Made by a program: the position numbers and the translations under genes | Part shown: positions 44,546-52,320 of the stretch, piece by piece | Position numbering within the stretch: position 1 is the first letter of the stretch | Layout of the letters: every line of letters starts with the position of its first letter | The notes under the pieces: model-generated | What the model saw: the letters and a program-made list of their open reading frames with translations, nothing else | Database searches by the model: none | What the model was told of the DNA's origin: nothing | Assembly (NCBI RefSeq): GCF_002288525.1 | Contig: NZ_CP023068.1 | Coordinates: forward strand, 62,001 to 126,000 | DNA from: Sinorhizobium sojae CCBAU 05684 | Lineage (GTDB): Bacteria; Pseudomonadota; Alphaproteobacteria; Rhizobiales; Rhizobiaceae | DNA length: 64,000 nucleotides | Direction of reading: 5' to 3'

Positions 44546-45232
44546 TCACTCCGACGCTTCGAGGTCGGTCTCCGCAGGTTCTGGAAGCGTTTCGCGAATC
44601 TGGTCGATCTTGCCGACTGCAGGTCCGACGCCAAGGATATCCTTGGCTTCGAGGAGCGCATCGTCGGTCACAACGCCTCCTTTGGTGAAACTCTCCAGTG
44701 CCTCCCGCAGCGCCTCGTCGCTGAGCGCCGGATCTGTCGGTAAAGCGTCGGGACCGAACTCGGCCTCGAACGCGGCATAAGAAATCACATAGGCAGAGAT
44801 CGCCGCCATGCGGGGATCATTGGAGTTGAGATAGGCGTGGTAATTTCTCTTCAGCGAACTCAGCCCGGCGGTGTCGCTCTTGACGTTCTTCGGCTTGATC
44901 GTCGCAACGCTTCCTGTTTTCGGGACCTTCGCGGATTTGATCGTCTTCTTGGTCTTGGTGCCCCGCGTGAAAAGCGACTTCAGGACATCGCCGGCGCCTC
45001 GATTGGTCTTGCTTGCCTTGTCCTGTTTGCCGCTGGTGGAATGCCCCTTGCCGTGGCTCCCTCCATTGCCATTGCCATTGCCATTCCCTCCGCCGTTGCC
45101 ATTGCCACCGCCGCCGCCATTTCCGCCTTTGGCGAAAGCAACGTCGGCAGTGCCGAAAGCAATACTTGCCATGGGAGCAAGCGTGATGGCCAGGGCAACG
45201 ACGCTCCGTCCGACTGTTCTGGAAAGACTCAT
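44546..45232 (-). CDS. Secreted Gly/Asn-rich repeat protein (first of three)
   Basis: The protein has 228 residues with a signal peptide (LSRTVGRSVVALAITLAPMA, cleaved near AFA-KGG). A low-complexity block follows (about 36-60) of Gly/Asn repeats including GGNGNGNGNGNGGSHGKGH. The next 60 or so residues are strongly basic (TRGTKTKKTIKSAKVPKTGS), and the C-terminal 100 residues are helical and acidic (YHAYLNSNDPRMAAISAYVI, LSDEALREALESFTKGGVVT). I chose ATG 45232 after AGAGGAGGCCAAC over the upstream start at 45337. It is divergent from the sensor kinase gene. It belongs with the Gly/Asn-rich proteins at 47544 and 48413. The role is unknown. Confidence 0.82.
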   Translation of the reverse strand: MSLSRTVGRSVVALAITLAPMASIAFGTADVAFAKGGNGGGGGNGNGGGNGNGNGNGGSHGKGHSTSGKQDKASKTNRGAGDVLKSLFTRGTKTKKTIKSAKVPKTGSVATIKPKNVKSDTAGLSSLKRNYHAYLNSNDPRMAAISAYVISYAAFEAEFGPDALPTDPALSDEALREALESFTKGGVVTDDALLEAKDILGVGPAVGKIDQIRETLPEPAETDLEASE

Positions 45233-45349
45233 GTTGGCCTCCTCTCGAATCGTTGCCTCTCCGGCGAGGCAAGGGCAGACTTGATCCAGTGCGACGGTAG
45301 CTCGCGGGATACCAAGGCGCCATGGCACTCGGACCATTGCCTTGATCAG

Positions 45350-45390
45350 TAGGACTTAGGTCGCATCGGCCGTCCGGAAAAAGGTCCGAT
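45350..45390. promoter_or_regulatory. GGTCC-motif cluster between the Gly/Asn-rich gene and kinase gene
   Basis: TAGGACTTAG (45350) and AAGGTCCGAT (45381) lie in the 271-base divergent region, about 120-155 bases from both start codons. They are candidate response-regulator sites. Confidence 0.5.
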
Positions 45391-45503
45391 CCGCCACACG
45401 AAGCATGGCATGCCATTGACCCCCTTCTCGCGGGCGATAGTTTACGCCTCAATTCGACCCCAGTGCCGCCAGCGAATCGGGCGGGCGACCCCGAGAACTT
45501 GTC

Positions 45504-46904
45504 GTGCGCACAACGGACCTGATCACACGATGGAATGCACAAGCGCTGAGCAGCCAGTTCCTGCTGGCCGGCGGCATAGTTGCGGCTGCGGCAATGCTGG
45601 TGGTCGGGGCGTTCGTGACCAACCTCATAGAGGAGGCGGTCACGCGGAACTCCGCGGCGACGACGGCGCTCTACGTCGACAGCGTGATCGCTCCGCTCCT
45701 GCCCGACATGCAGACCGCCGAAGTCCTGGACGATGCCGTCGCTCGGGCGCTCGATGAAACGCTCGGCCAGGGCGCGCTCGGAAATCGGCTGCTGGAGTTT
45801 AGACTCTGGCGCGCCGACGGCACCGTCCTCTATTCGAGCCATGCGGAGATAGCCGGAAAGCGGTTCGAGCTCAGTCCGGAATTGCGGACGGCCTTTTCCG
45901 GCGAGATGGTGGCTCAATTGCAGTCGCAGGACGACTTTCAGGATGTGACCGGCCGGCCGGCCGGCAATCCGTTCCTCGAAATTTACAATCCGGTCCTGCA
46001 GCCTTGGTCGGGCGAGGTCGTGGCCGTTTCCGAATTCCATGAAATCGCCCACGACTTCCTGCAGAGCCTGCTTCGGGCGCGGTTCCTTACCTGGCTCGCT
46101 GTCGCTGGCTTCACGCTTGCCTTCTTCATCATGCTTTCGGCGATCGTCATGCGGGGAAGCAGAACGATCGAAAAACAGCGTGCGGCGCTCAAGCAGCGCA
46201 TCGACGAGCTCTCCGCGCTTCTGTCACAGAACGAGACCCTGCGCGGACGCGTGCAGCACGCCTCCCAACGGGCAACGGCGCTCAATGAGAAGATGTTAAG
46301 GCGCATCGGAGCGGATCTTCATGACGGCCCGGCGCAACTGCTGGCCTATGCCTCGTTGCGGCTGGACAGCGACCTGTTGACGAACCCGTCGACTTCGGAC
46401 GAAAAACGCGACCGCGAGCTTGCGGCGATCAAAGCCAGTCTCGAAGAGGCGATGCATGAGATCCGGACCCTGTGCAACGGGCTGGTGCTGCCGCAGATTG
46501 AAGCCGCCAGTTTGCCTGAAATCCTCGAGCGCTGTGTCCAGGCGCATAGGCAGCGGACCGGTACGGCTGTGGACTTGTCGCTCTCCGACCCGCCTGCGCA
46601 TCTTTCCCCTTCGGCGAAGATATGCATATTCCGCTTCGTACAGGAAGCGCTGAACAATGCCTATCGGCACGCTGGAGGCATCGGCCAGCGTGTCACGCAG
46701 ACCCTTGAAGGCGAAAGGATCCGGATCGAGGTGGCGGATGGCGGCCCCGGCTTCGATCCGAGCCAGATTAGCTCCACGAGCCTCGGGCTTGCCGGTCTCA
46801 GGGAGCGGGTGGAAAGTCTCGGGGGAACATTTGAACTGAACGCGGCAGCAACGGGGACTGTTGTCCGGATGTGGCTCGACATCAGGGAGATTGGGCAGAT
46901 ATGA
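45504..46904 (+). CDS. NarL-type sensor histidine kinase
   Basis: This is a 466-residue membrane kinase from a GTG start. The first transmembrane helix is at about 18-38 (FLLAGGIVAAAAMLVVGAFV), with an extracytoplasmic sensor domain (about 40-190, LWRADGTVLYSSHAEIAGKR). The second helix is at about 197-220 (FLTWLAVAGFTLAFFIMLSA), followed by a coiled-coil linker (EKQRAALKQRIDELSALLSQ). The HisKA_3 box RIGADLHDGPAQLLAYASLR has the phospho-acceptor His273, and the ATPase domain carries EALNNAYRHAGG and SLGLAGLRERVESLGG. It overlaps the response regulator by four bases (ATGA). The sensed signal is unknown, and its flanking targets are probably the Gly/Asn-rich proteins. Confidence 0.9.
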   Translation: MRTTDLITRWNAQALSSQFLLAGGIVAAAAMLVVGAFVTNLIEEAVTRNSAATTALYVDSVIAPLLPDMQTAEVLDDAVARALDETLGQGALGNRLLEFRLWRADGTVLYSSHAEIAGKRFELSPELRTAFSGEMVAQLQSQDDFQDVTGRPAGNPFLEIYNPVLQPWSGEVVAVSEFHEIAHDFLQSLLRARFLTWLAVAGFTLAFFIMLSAIVMRGSRTIEKQRAALKQRIDELSALLSQNETLRGRVQHASQRATALNEKMLRRIGADLHDGPAQLLAYASLRLDSDLLTNPSTSDEKRDRELAAIKASLEEAMHEIRTLCNGLVLPQIEAASLPEILERCVQAHRQRTGTAVDLSLSDPPAHLSPSAKICIFRFVQEALNNAYRHAGGIGQRVTQTLEGERIRIEVADGGPGFDPSQISSTSLGLAGLRERVESLGGTFELNAAATGTVVRMWLDIREIGQI

Positions 46905-47554
46905 CAGCTGTAATCCGGGTTGCAGTAATCGACGACCACCCTCTGTTCAGAGAGGGAGTCACGAGAAGCCTGTCGGAGATCGAGGGATTTGAAGTCGTCG
47001 CCGAGGGGGACTCACACGACGACGCGCTGAGAATCGCCGAAAATCTCAATCCCGACGTGATGCTTCTCGACATCTCCATGCCGGGCGGCGGACTGGCCGC
47101 TATCCCGCTCATCCTTGAGATCGTCCCGTCGCAGAAGATCGTCATGCTCACGGTTTCGGAAGCCGGCGACGACGTCACCGCTGCGCTGCAGAATGGCGCC
47201 CGAGGCTATGTGCTCAAGGGTGTCGGATCGAGGGCGCTGGCGGATATCATCCGGACGGTCGCATCGGGGGAAAGCTATGTGGCGCCGACGCTTTCGGCGA
47301 AGCTATTGTCCAGCCGGGCCTCAGAGCCTGCGCGCAAGTCCGACCTGATCCGGGATCTGACTCTTCGGGAGAAAGAGGTTCTCAATCTCGTCGCGTCCGG
47401 CATGAGCAACAAGCAGGTCGCAAGGCGGCTCAATCTGCACGAGAAGACTGTCAAGCACCACATGACTCAGATCATGGCAAAGCTCGACGTCGCCAACCGG
47501 ACGGAGGCCGCGATGGTGCTGCGCGACGCGCTTGACCGCCCGCTCAGTCAATGA
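46901..47554 (+). CDS. LuxR/NarL-type response regulator
   Basis: The protein has 217 residues. The receiver domain (about 5-120) has the acidic pair VIDDHPLFREGVTRSL, the phosphorylation site Asp57 in VMLLDISMPGGG, and the Thr/Lys switch residues near IVMLTVSE and GYVLKG. The C-terminal GerE/LuxR helix-turn-helix is LTLREKEVLNLVASGMSNKQ followed by VARRLNLHEKTVKHHMTQIM. I chose ATG 46901 in the ATGA overlap with the kinase gene. Its stop overlaps the end of the convergent 47544 gene by 11 bases. The repeated A(A/T)GGTCC(G/T)A motif in nearby promoters is its likely target. Confidence 0.92.
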   Translation: MTAVIRVAVIDDHPLFREGVTRSLSEIEGFEVVAEGDSHDDALRIAENLNPDVMLLDISMPGGGLAAIPLILEIVPSQKIVMLTVSEAGDDVTAALQNGARGYVLKGVGSRALADIIRTVASGESYVAPTLSAKLLSSRASEPARKSDLIRDLTLREKEVLNLVASGMSNKQVARRLNLHEKTVKHHMTQIMAKLDVANRTEAAMVLRDALDRPLSQ

Positions 47555-48005
47555 AGGACAAGAGCCGTTTCTGATCGTCTTCAGTGGCGCGACGGTTGAC
47601 GATCGTGCGCCCACGGGCATCCTTCATGATGTATCGCCCGTTTCTGATCTCTTCGCTTATACCTTGGGCGTGGCGTACTCGCAAAGTCGAACTGCGATTT
47701 CCGATGCTTGCGCCTCGTGCGCTCGACCCGCCCGAATTGCCGCTCGACCGGCTCTCGCTTGAATTGTCGCGGCCCTTGCTGCTGCCGCCCCCATTTCCGC
47801 CCCCCCGGCCATTGCCGCCGGAATTGCCGCTCCCCCCGCCATTTCCCTTGCCCTCGTTCTTGGCGAGTGCAGACTGGGGCGCGACCTCAAGGCTCGAACC
47901 GGAAATTGTTACCTTGTAGGGAAGCGCGACGAAGCCCACCGACGCAACGAACAGGACCGCGATGGTCTTCCGTCGCGTCGTCTTCGTCTTCTTGAGGAAC
48001 GTCAT
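47544..48005 (-). CDS. Secreted Gly/Asn/Ser-rich protein (second of three)
   Basis: The protein has 153 residues. The N-terminus MTFLKKTKTTRRKTIAVLFV plus ASVGFVALPYKVTISGS could be a signal or anchor. Residues about 50-100 are low complexity (GGGSGNSGGNGRGGGNGGGS then Ser-rich). The C-terminal 45 residues form a conserved-looking small domain (RHAQGISEEIRNGRYIMKDA; RGRTIVNRRATEDDQKRLLS). GGAAGGTGCGCC precedes ATG 48005. It converges on the response regulator gene with an 11-base overlap. It shares composition and promoter motifs with the proteins at 44546 and 48413, though not obvious sequence homology outside the repeats. Confidence 0.8.
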   Translation of the reverse strand: MTFLKKTKTTRRKTIAVLFVASVGFVALPYKVTISGSSLEVAPQSALAKNEGKGNGGGSGNSGGNGRGGGNGGGSSKGRDNSSESRSSGNSGGSSARGASIGNRSSTLRVRHAQGISEEIRNGRYIMKDARGRTIVNRRATEDDQKRLLSFID

Positions 48006-48412
48006 GGCGCACCTTCCGCCTCATAAAGCTTGACCCGGCAGCCGGGATCGGGTTCCGCGTGATATCGACACGAAATTCAAAAATCGCACAAAGCACGCGT
48101 GATCTTGGGATCACCTTGCTTACCCCCCAACAAATCGTCAAGCCGCGTCTTCCGCAGTCAGCGCCTTTAGGACCTTTCCCTCGGCGCGGTAAGACCTTTG
48201 CCTAAGACGAAGGTCCTAAGCACTTTCCCTTTCCCCTTGCTTCAGGCCGGTTTGTCTCAATGGCCGATTGGAATCTTTGGTGATCGGACCAAAGGCTCAA
48301 ACGGAAAGGCAATGGTCCGATGCGGTTGGTGCGCACGGAACAATCTCGGGAACGCCGAATTCGAACTTGCCGAACTGGAGCTTGCACTTTGACCTAAAAA
48401 AGGAACACGGAC
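48006..48412. promoter_or_regulatory. Divergent regulatory region between two Gly/Asn-rich genes
   Basis: This 407-base stretch has no credible gene, and the short frame 48198..48392 looks spurious. It holds two clusters of GGTCC-type motifs: TTAGGACCTT (48167), TAAGACCTTT (48190) and AAGGTCCTAA (48210), then the inverted pair ATCGGACC (48283) / GGTCCGAT (48314). The left cluster would serve 47544 and the right cluster 48413. They are probably bound by the adjacent response regulator (inference). Confidence 0.55.
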
Positions 48413-48991
48413 ATGAAGAGAATTGTCGCAAGTTTAGCTGCCGCACTGCTCGCCTGCGCCAGCGTGGCCTCACCCGTTTTCGCACAGGACGGCAATGGAA
48501 ATGGAAATGGAAACGGCAAAGGCAATGAGCGAGGCACCGAGAACAGTGCCGCCGAAAGCGCCCCGGGACATGGCAAGGGCGAAGGCGAGAGCGCCAGAGA
48601 CGTTGCGCCCGGTCAAGTGAAAAGCGACGACGAAAGTGCCAAATCTTACGCACCGGGTCAAATCAAGCGGGCTGGCGACGGAGGTGACGATGATACGACC
48701 GGCAGCGTGGACAAGAGGAATCTCGGCACCCTTATCTCCACTCTCCGCGCCGACAGGACCGATCTGGGCGGAATTCAGGATGACGTCGAGGTCACCGTGG
48801 TCGACGTCGACGAGTTCGTGGTCAATCGCACCGCCCTCGACAACGCCGTCGAGGCCCGGGAGGCAGAGATCGCCCGGCTTCGCGAAGACCTGGCCGAGCT
48901 CGACTTGGACGACCTCACCGATGAGCAGATAGGGGCCGCGGTTGCGGTGCGCGTCGAGGCTGACGGCACGCTTACAGTTTTCGTCGACTGA
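48413..48991 (+). CDS. Secreted Gly/Asn-rich repeat protein (third of three)
   Basis: The protein has 192 residues with a signal peptide (MKRIVASLAAALLACASVAS, cleaved after VFA-Q). The mature start DGNGNGNGNGKGNERG is a Gly/Asn repeat. Residues 50-85 hold a 15-residue tandem repeat whose units begin APGHGK, APGQVK and APGQIK. A helical acidic C-terminal domain follows (about 100-192: LGTLISTLRADRTDLGGIQD, ALDNAVEAREAEIARLREDL). AAAGGAACACGGAC precedes the ATG. A perfect-stem terminator (49001) follows. It is probably extracellular or periplasmic and controlled by the neighbouring two-component system (inference). Confidence 0.85.
   Translation: MKRIVASLAAALLACASVASPVFAQDGNGNGNGNGKGNERGTENSAAESAPGHGKGEGESARDVAPGQVKSDDESAKSYAPGQIKRAGDGGDDDTTGSVDKRNLGTLISTLRADRTDLGGIQDDVEVTVVDVDEFVVNRTALDNAVEAREAEIARLREDLAELDLDDLTDEQIGAAVAVRVEADGTLTVFVD
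48560..48667 (+). repeat. In-frame 45-base tandem repeat
   Basis: About 2.4 copies of a 15-codon unit in the Gly/Asn-rich gene encode APGHGK..., APGQVK... and APGQIK. The copies have diverged, so the unit is kept at the protein level. Confidence 0.7.
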
Positions 48992-49000
48992 GCCGCAGCC

Positions 49001-49041
49001 AAATCAGCCTGAAAGGAAAGAGCGCCCTTCCAGGCTGATTT
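49001..49041. terminator. Bidirectional hairpin terminator
   Basis: An 11-base perfect stem AAATCAGCCTG / CAGGCTGATTT has a 19-base loop that itself has some pairing. It lies between the convergent genes at 48413 and 49089. Confidence 0.75.
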
Positions 49042-49088
49042 GCGCCAACGGGCGCCGGCTCGCTTGCAGCGACCATAACCGCCGCGCT

Positions 49089-50333
49089 TCACGCACCTGT
49101 ACGTGCCACCAACGGCACGTAATTGTCCAGCTCCGCTGCCGGAAAGTGAAGCGTGGCGCCGATCTCGGCGGAGCGATACAGCCCCATCAGGATCTCGACC
49201 ACGGCAACGCCATCCTCGAAGGTCTCGACGGGTTTGATGCCTTTACGGAAGCATTCGACCATGTGCCGGTTTTCGTCGGTGTAGCCATAGACGCCCGCTT
49301 CGTCTTCGAGTACCGGCATCAGCCCCTGCTCGGCATTCTGCTTTTCGACGAGGTCCTCGCCCTCGGACCCTTGCACGGCCCGCGACAGGAAGATCTTGAG
49401 ACCGGCGCCGAGCGAGTTGTATTCGAGCGCATATTCAGGCCCCAGAAGCTCGAGCTGGATGCGCAAACCGGCGCCGACGTAAGCCCAGGAGGTCGTCGCC
49501 TCGATCATCAGATCCTGGCCGTTTTCATCCTCGAGCATGACGGTTGCGCGGGCGAAATCCTCGGCAGGGCGGTTGTGGTAGTCGACCTCCGCACCGAAGC
49601 GATGGCGGAGCTGGTCGGCATAGCCTGGGCGGGTCCATTTCAGGTTGGCGACCGTGCCGTTCACCGCCTTGACCTTCAGGGAGTTGCGCGGCGCGCCGGG
49701 TGCGGTCAGAAGATGACGCGCCACCTCGACGCTGTGGCACATCATGTCGGAAAGCACGCCGCCGCCCTGCTTGTCGCCCTGCCAGAACCAGGGCTCGTGC
49801 GGACCGGAATGCTCCTCCGCCGCGCGCGCCAGATAGGGCCTGCCCGTGGCGGAGACCGCGCGCCGCCAGATGATCTCCTTGCCGCGTTGCACCGGCGTCG
49901 CAAACACCTGGTTTTCGAGATAGCCGTGATTGAGGCCGGCGTCCTCGGCAAGCCGCAGCATTTCGCGGGCTTCCGCGACCGTGCGCGCCAAGGGCTTTTC
50001 GCAGGCGACGGCGAAGACCTTGCTGCGCCCCGTCTGGATCTCCCGGTGCAGCACCCGCATCACCTCAAGCCGCGTGTAATTCGGCGAGAGAATCCAGATC
50101 GCATCGATGTCGCCGGCTGAGACGAGCGACTCGAGACTGTCATGGGGCCGGCAGCGACCAAGTTCGAGTGCCTTCACTTCTTCGGCAAAGCGACTGCGGT
50201 TTTCGGGGCTGCGGCTGTAGACGCCGGTCACCTCCACATTGCGCACGCCGACCATCGATTTGAGATGGAACCCGGCAATGAAACCGGTTCCGACAAATCC
50301 GACGCGCAGCGTCTGTTTCGGTAGCGTGGTCAT
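49089..50333 (-). CDS. Gfo/Idh/MocA-family oxidoreductase
   Basis: The product has 414 residues. The Rossmann start TLRVGFVGTGFIAGFHLKSM binds NAD(P). VFAVACEKPLARTVAEAREM contains the EKP motif (family Lys near the active site), followed by NHGYLENQVFATPVQRGKEI and DMMCHSVEVARHLLTAPGAP with the Asp/His region expected of the catalytic site. The frame reaches 50576, but ATG 50333 after GGGAGGGAGAC is right and overlaps the LacI gene stop (ATGA). It is the last gene of the ribose-type transporter operon, so it probably oxidises the imported sugar or polyol. No other catabolic gene is present. Confidence 0.9.
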   Translation of the reverse strand: MTTLPKQTLRVGFVGTGFIAGFHLKSMVGVRNVEVTGVYSRSPENRSRFAEEVKALELGRCRPHDSLESLVSAGDIDAIWILSPNYTRLEVMRVLHREIQTGRSKVFAVACEKPLARTVAEAREMLRLAEDAGLNHGYLENQVFATPVQRGKEIIWRRAVSATGRPYLARAAEEHSGPHEPWFWQGDKQGGGVLSDMMCHSVEVARHLLTAPGAPRNSLKVKAVNGTVANLKWTRPGYADQLRHRFGAEVDYHNRPAEDFARATVMLEDENGQDLMIEATTSWAYVGAGLRIQLELLGPEYALEYNSLGAGLKIFLSRAVQGSEGEDLVEKQNAEQGLMPVLEDEAGVYGYTDENRHMVECFRKGIKPVETFEDGVAVVEILMGLYRSAEIGATLHFPAAELDNYVPLVARTGA

Positions 50334-51367
50334 GTCTCCCTCCCAGAATATCCGTGGGGCGGCGCCGTGCTGCTCCTTATGTTCAACGCAGTCGGCAGCA
50401 CGATCGCATCGCCGGGATCGACGTCCTCCCCCGACAGAATCTTCAGCAGCAGGTCCATGGCCGTGCGGCCGATCTCGGCGCGCGGCTGGCTGATGGTCGT
50501 CAGCGGCGGATAGAAGGCCTTGCTCAGATAGAGATCGTCGAAGCCGACGATGGATACGTCGCGCGGCACGTCGCACCCCAATCTTCTTAGCTCGTGCACG
50601 GCGCCATAGGCCATCTCGTCATTGGCGACGAAGAGCGCCGTCGGCGGCTCGGGCAGGGCAAAAAGCCTCCGGCATGCTTCCTGCCCGCTTTCGAGCAGGA
50701 AATTGCCGCGCACCTCGTAGCCCTCGGGGATATCGAGATCCGCCTCGCCCATGGCAAGGCGGTAGCCTTCCCGGCGATTAAGGCTCATCGGCTCGGGCAC
50801 GGGGCCGCTGATATGGGCGATCCGCCGATGGCCAAGCGATATCAGGTGCTCGACCGCCGCCCGGGCGGCGCCGACATTGTCGATCTGCACATGCGGCAGG
50901 CTCGAGCCCTCGATCATCTCAAGCGCCACAACCACCGGCTGATGGCTCCAGCCGCCGGCGCGGCTGCCGCTGCCGGGCGGCAGCTTGCCGGTCATCAGGA
51001 TCATGCCGTCGGCATGGCCGTCGCGCAGCATGTTGAAATATTCGGTTTCGCGGGCCGGATCGTTTTCGGTATTGCCCATCAGCACCGAATAGCCGGCCTC
51101 CCGCGCCGTCGCCTCCACCCCCTTCAAGACGTCGAGATAGAAGGGATTGCCGACATCGCGTACGACGAGCAGCACCGCCATCGACTTGCGGGTTCTCAGG
51201 TTGCGGGCGCTGACATTCGGGCGATAGTTGAGCTCGCGTGCAAGCTCACGGATACGCTGGCGCGTTTCGGCCGTGACCAGGCTGGAGTCGGCAAGCGCGC
51301 GCGAGACGGTGGCTACCGAGACACCCGCTTTGACAGCGATATCCTTGATCTTCGGACGCTCCCTCAT
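50330..51367 (-). CDS. LacI-family repressor embedded in the transporter operon
   Basis: This 345-residue regulator has its helix-turn-helix at about 6-26 (KIKDIAVKAGVSVATVSRAL), hinge RPNVSARNLRTRKS and a periplasmic-binding-type effector domain (DVGNPFYLDVLKGVEATARE; HVQIDNVGAARAAVEHLISL; AVHELRRLGCDVPRDVSIVG). Its ATVSR recognition helix suits operators with a CG centre, as in TGTAATCGATTTCA at 55950. It lies between the second permease and the oxidoreductase with ATGA overlaps on both sides, so it is made along with its targets and would be autoregulated. Confidence 0.9.
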   Translation of the reverse strand: MRERPKIKDIAVKAGVSVATVSRALADSSLVTAETRQRIRELARELNYRPNVSARNLRTRKSMAVLLVVRDVGNPFYLDVLKGVEATAREAGYSVLMGNTENDPARETEYFNMLRDGHADGMILMTGKLPPGSGSRAGGWSHQPVVVALEMIEGSSLPHVQIDNVGAARAAVEHLISLGHRRIAHISGPVPEPMSLNRREGYRLAMGEADLDIPEGYEVRGNFLLESGQEACRRLFALPEPPTALFVANDEMAYGAVHELRRLGCDVPRDVSIVGFDDLYLSKAFYPPLTTISQPRAEIGRTAMDLLLKILSGEDVDPGDAIVLPTALNIRSSTAPPHGYSGRET

Positions 51368-52320
51368 GCCCGCATCGCCCGGCCGCGGCCATAGAACGTC
51401 ATCAAGAGGAGGAGCGTCGCCCCGAAGACCATCTGCCGACCCGACTCGTCGATGTTCACCGTGGTCAGAATCCCCTGCAGGATGACGAGCAGGACCGCGC
51501 CGGCCATGGTTCCGGTATAACCGCCTTTGCCGCCGGCAAGGGAGGTGCCGCCGAAGACGACGGCGATGATGGAGGTCAGCGTATATTGCTCGCCGACATT
51601 GGCGAAGGAGGAGCCGGAATAGCCGAGCAGGCAGAGCCCGGCGAGCGCGGCGAACATGCCGGAAATGGCGAAGAGCGCGATGCGCATCGGCCGCACCGGG
51701 ACGCCGGCCATGTAGGCTGCGTGCTCGTTAGACCCGATCGCGTAGATGCGGTGGCCGAAGACGGTGCGGTGGAGCATGAAGGCCATCAGCAGCCCGACCG
51801 CGATCCACAGCCAGATGATGCCGGGCAGCCCGAAGACGAGCGGCTGGGTCACGAAGCGCGACAGCGCGGGAGCGGCCTGGCCCGAGGGAATGCCCATGCG
51901 GATAACGACCAGCAGCCCCTGCAGCACGCCCAGCATGCCGAGCGTCATGACGAGCGGCGGGATGCGCAGGAGTGTTACTCCGAGGCCGTTCAGCAGGCCG
52001 AAAAAGGCGCCGGCGGCGAGGCAGGCGGCGATCGCCGGCAGGATGCCGCTGTCGGCGCCGTTCATGACATTGCCGGCGATGATCGCCGAGAGCGACACCA
52101 CTCCGCCCACCGAGAGGTCGATGCCCTCGCGTCCGCCGAGGATGACGACGTTCTGGCCCGCCGCGACTATGCCGAGCAGCGCCGCGACGATCAGCAGCCG
52201 CAGGATCTGCCCGCCAGTGGCAAAGCCGGGCGACAGAAGCTGGCCGAGGTAAAGCAGCACCACGATCAGCGTGAGAGCGACGACGACCGGCTGACGAACA
52301 AAGGAAATCATCTGACTCAT
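51364..52320 (-). CDS. Ribose/xylose-type ABC transporter permease (second)
   Basis: This is a 318-residue RbsC-family permease (CUT2) with about eight to ten helices and the family segments AAGQNVVILGGREGIDLSVG, SLSAIIAGNVMN and FGGTSLAGGKGGYTGTMAGA. The open frame extends to 53013, but ATG 52320 in the ATGA overlap with the first permease gene is the likely start. It pairs with the permease at 52317 as a heterodimer, powered by the ATPase at 53309. Substrate is delivered by the binding protein at 54886. Confidence 0.9.
   Translation of the reverse strand: MSQMISFVRQPVVVALTLIVVLLYLGQLLSPGFATGGQILRLLIVAALLGIVAAGQNVVILGGREGIDLSVGGVVSLSAIIAGNVMNGADSGILPAIAACLAAGAFFGLLNGLGVTLLRIPPLVMTLGMLGVLQGLLVVIRMGIPSGQAAPALSRFVTQPLVFGLPGIIWLWIAVGLLMAFMLHRTVFGHRIYAIGSNEHAAYMAGVPVRPMRIALFAISGMFAALAGLCLLGYSGSSFANVGEQYTLTSIIAVVFGGTSLAGGKGGYTGTMAGAVLLVILQGILTTVNIDESGRQMVFGATLLLLMTFYGRGRAMRA

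Noticed and set aside
44980-45180. Short repeats ATTGCC/GGCAAT read as a possible CRISPR or microsatellite
   Set aside because: The periodicity is the Gly/Asn codon run inside the secreted-protein gene. There are no spacers of constant length.
48198-48392. 64-codon plus-strand frame in the divergent regulatory region
   Set aside because: It has no good ribosome binding site and covers the GGTCC motif clusters. It looks like chance.
42821-49088. Search for an integrase, transposase or direct repeats marking insertion of the region between lacK and lacR
   Set aside because: No mobile-element gene or obvious flanking duplication was found, so transfer remains only a suggestion from gene order.
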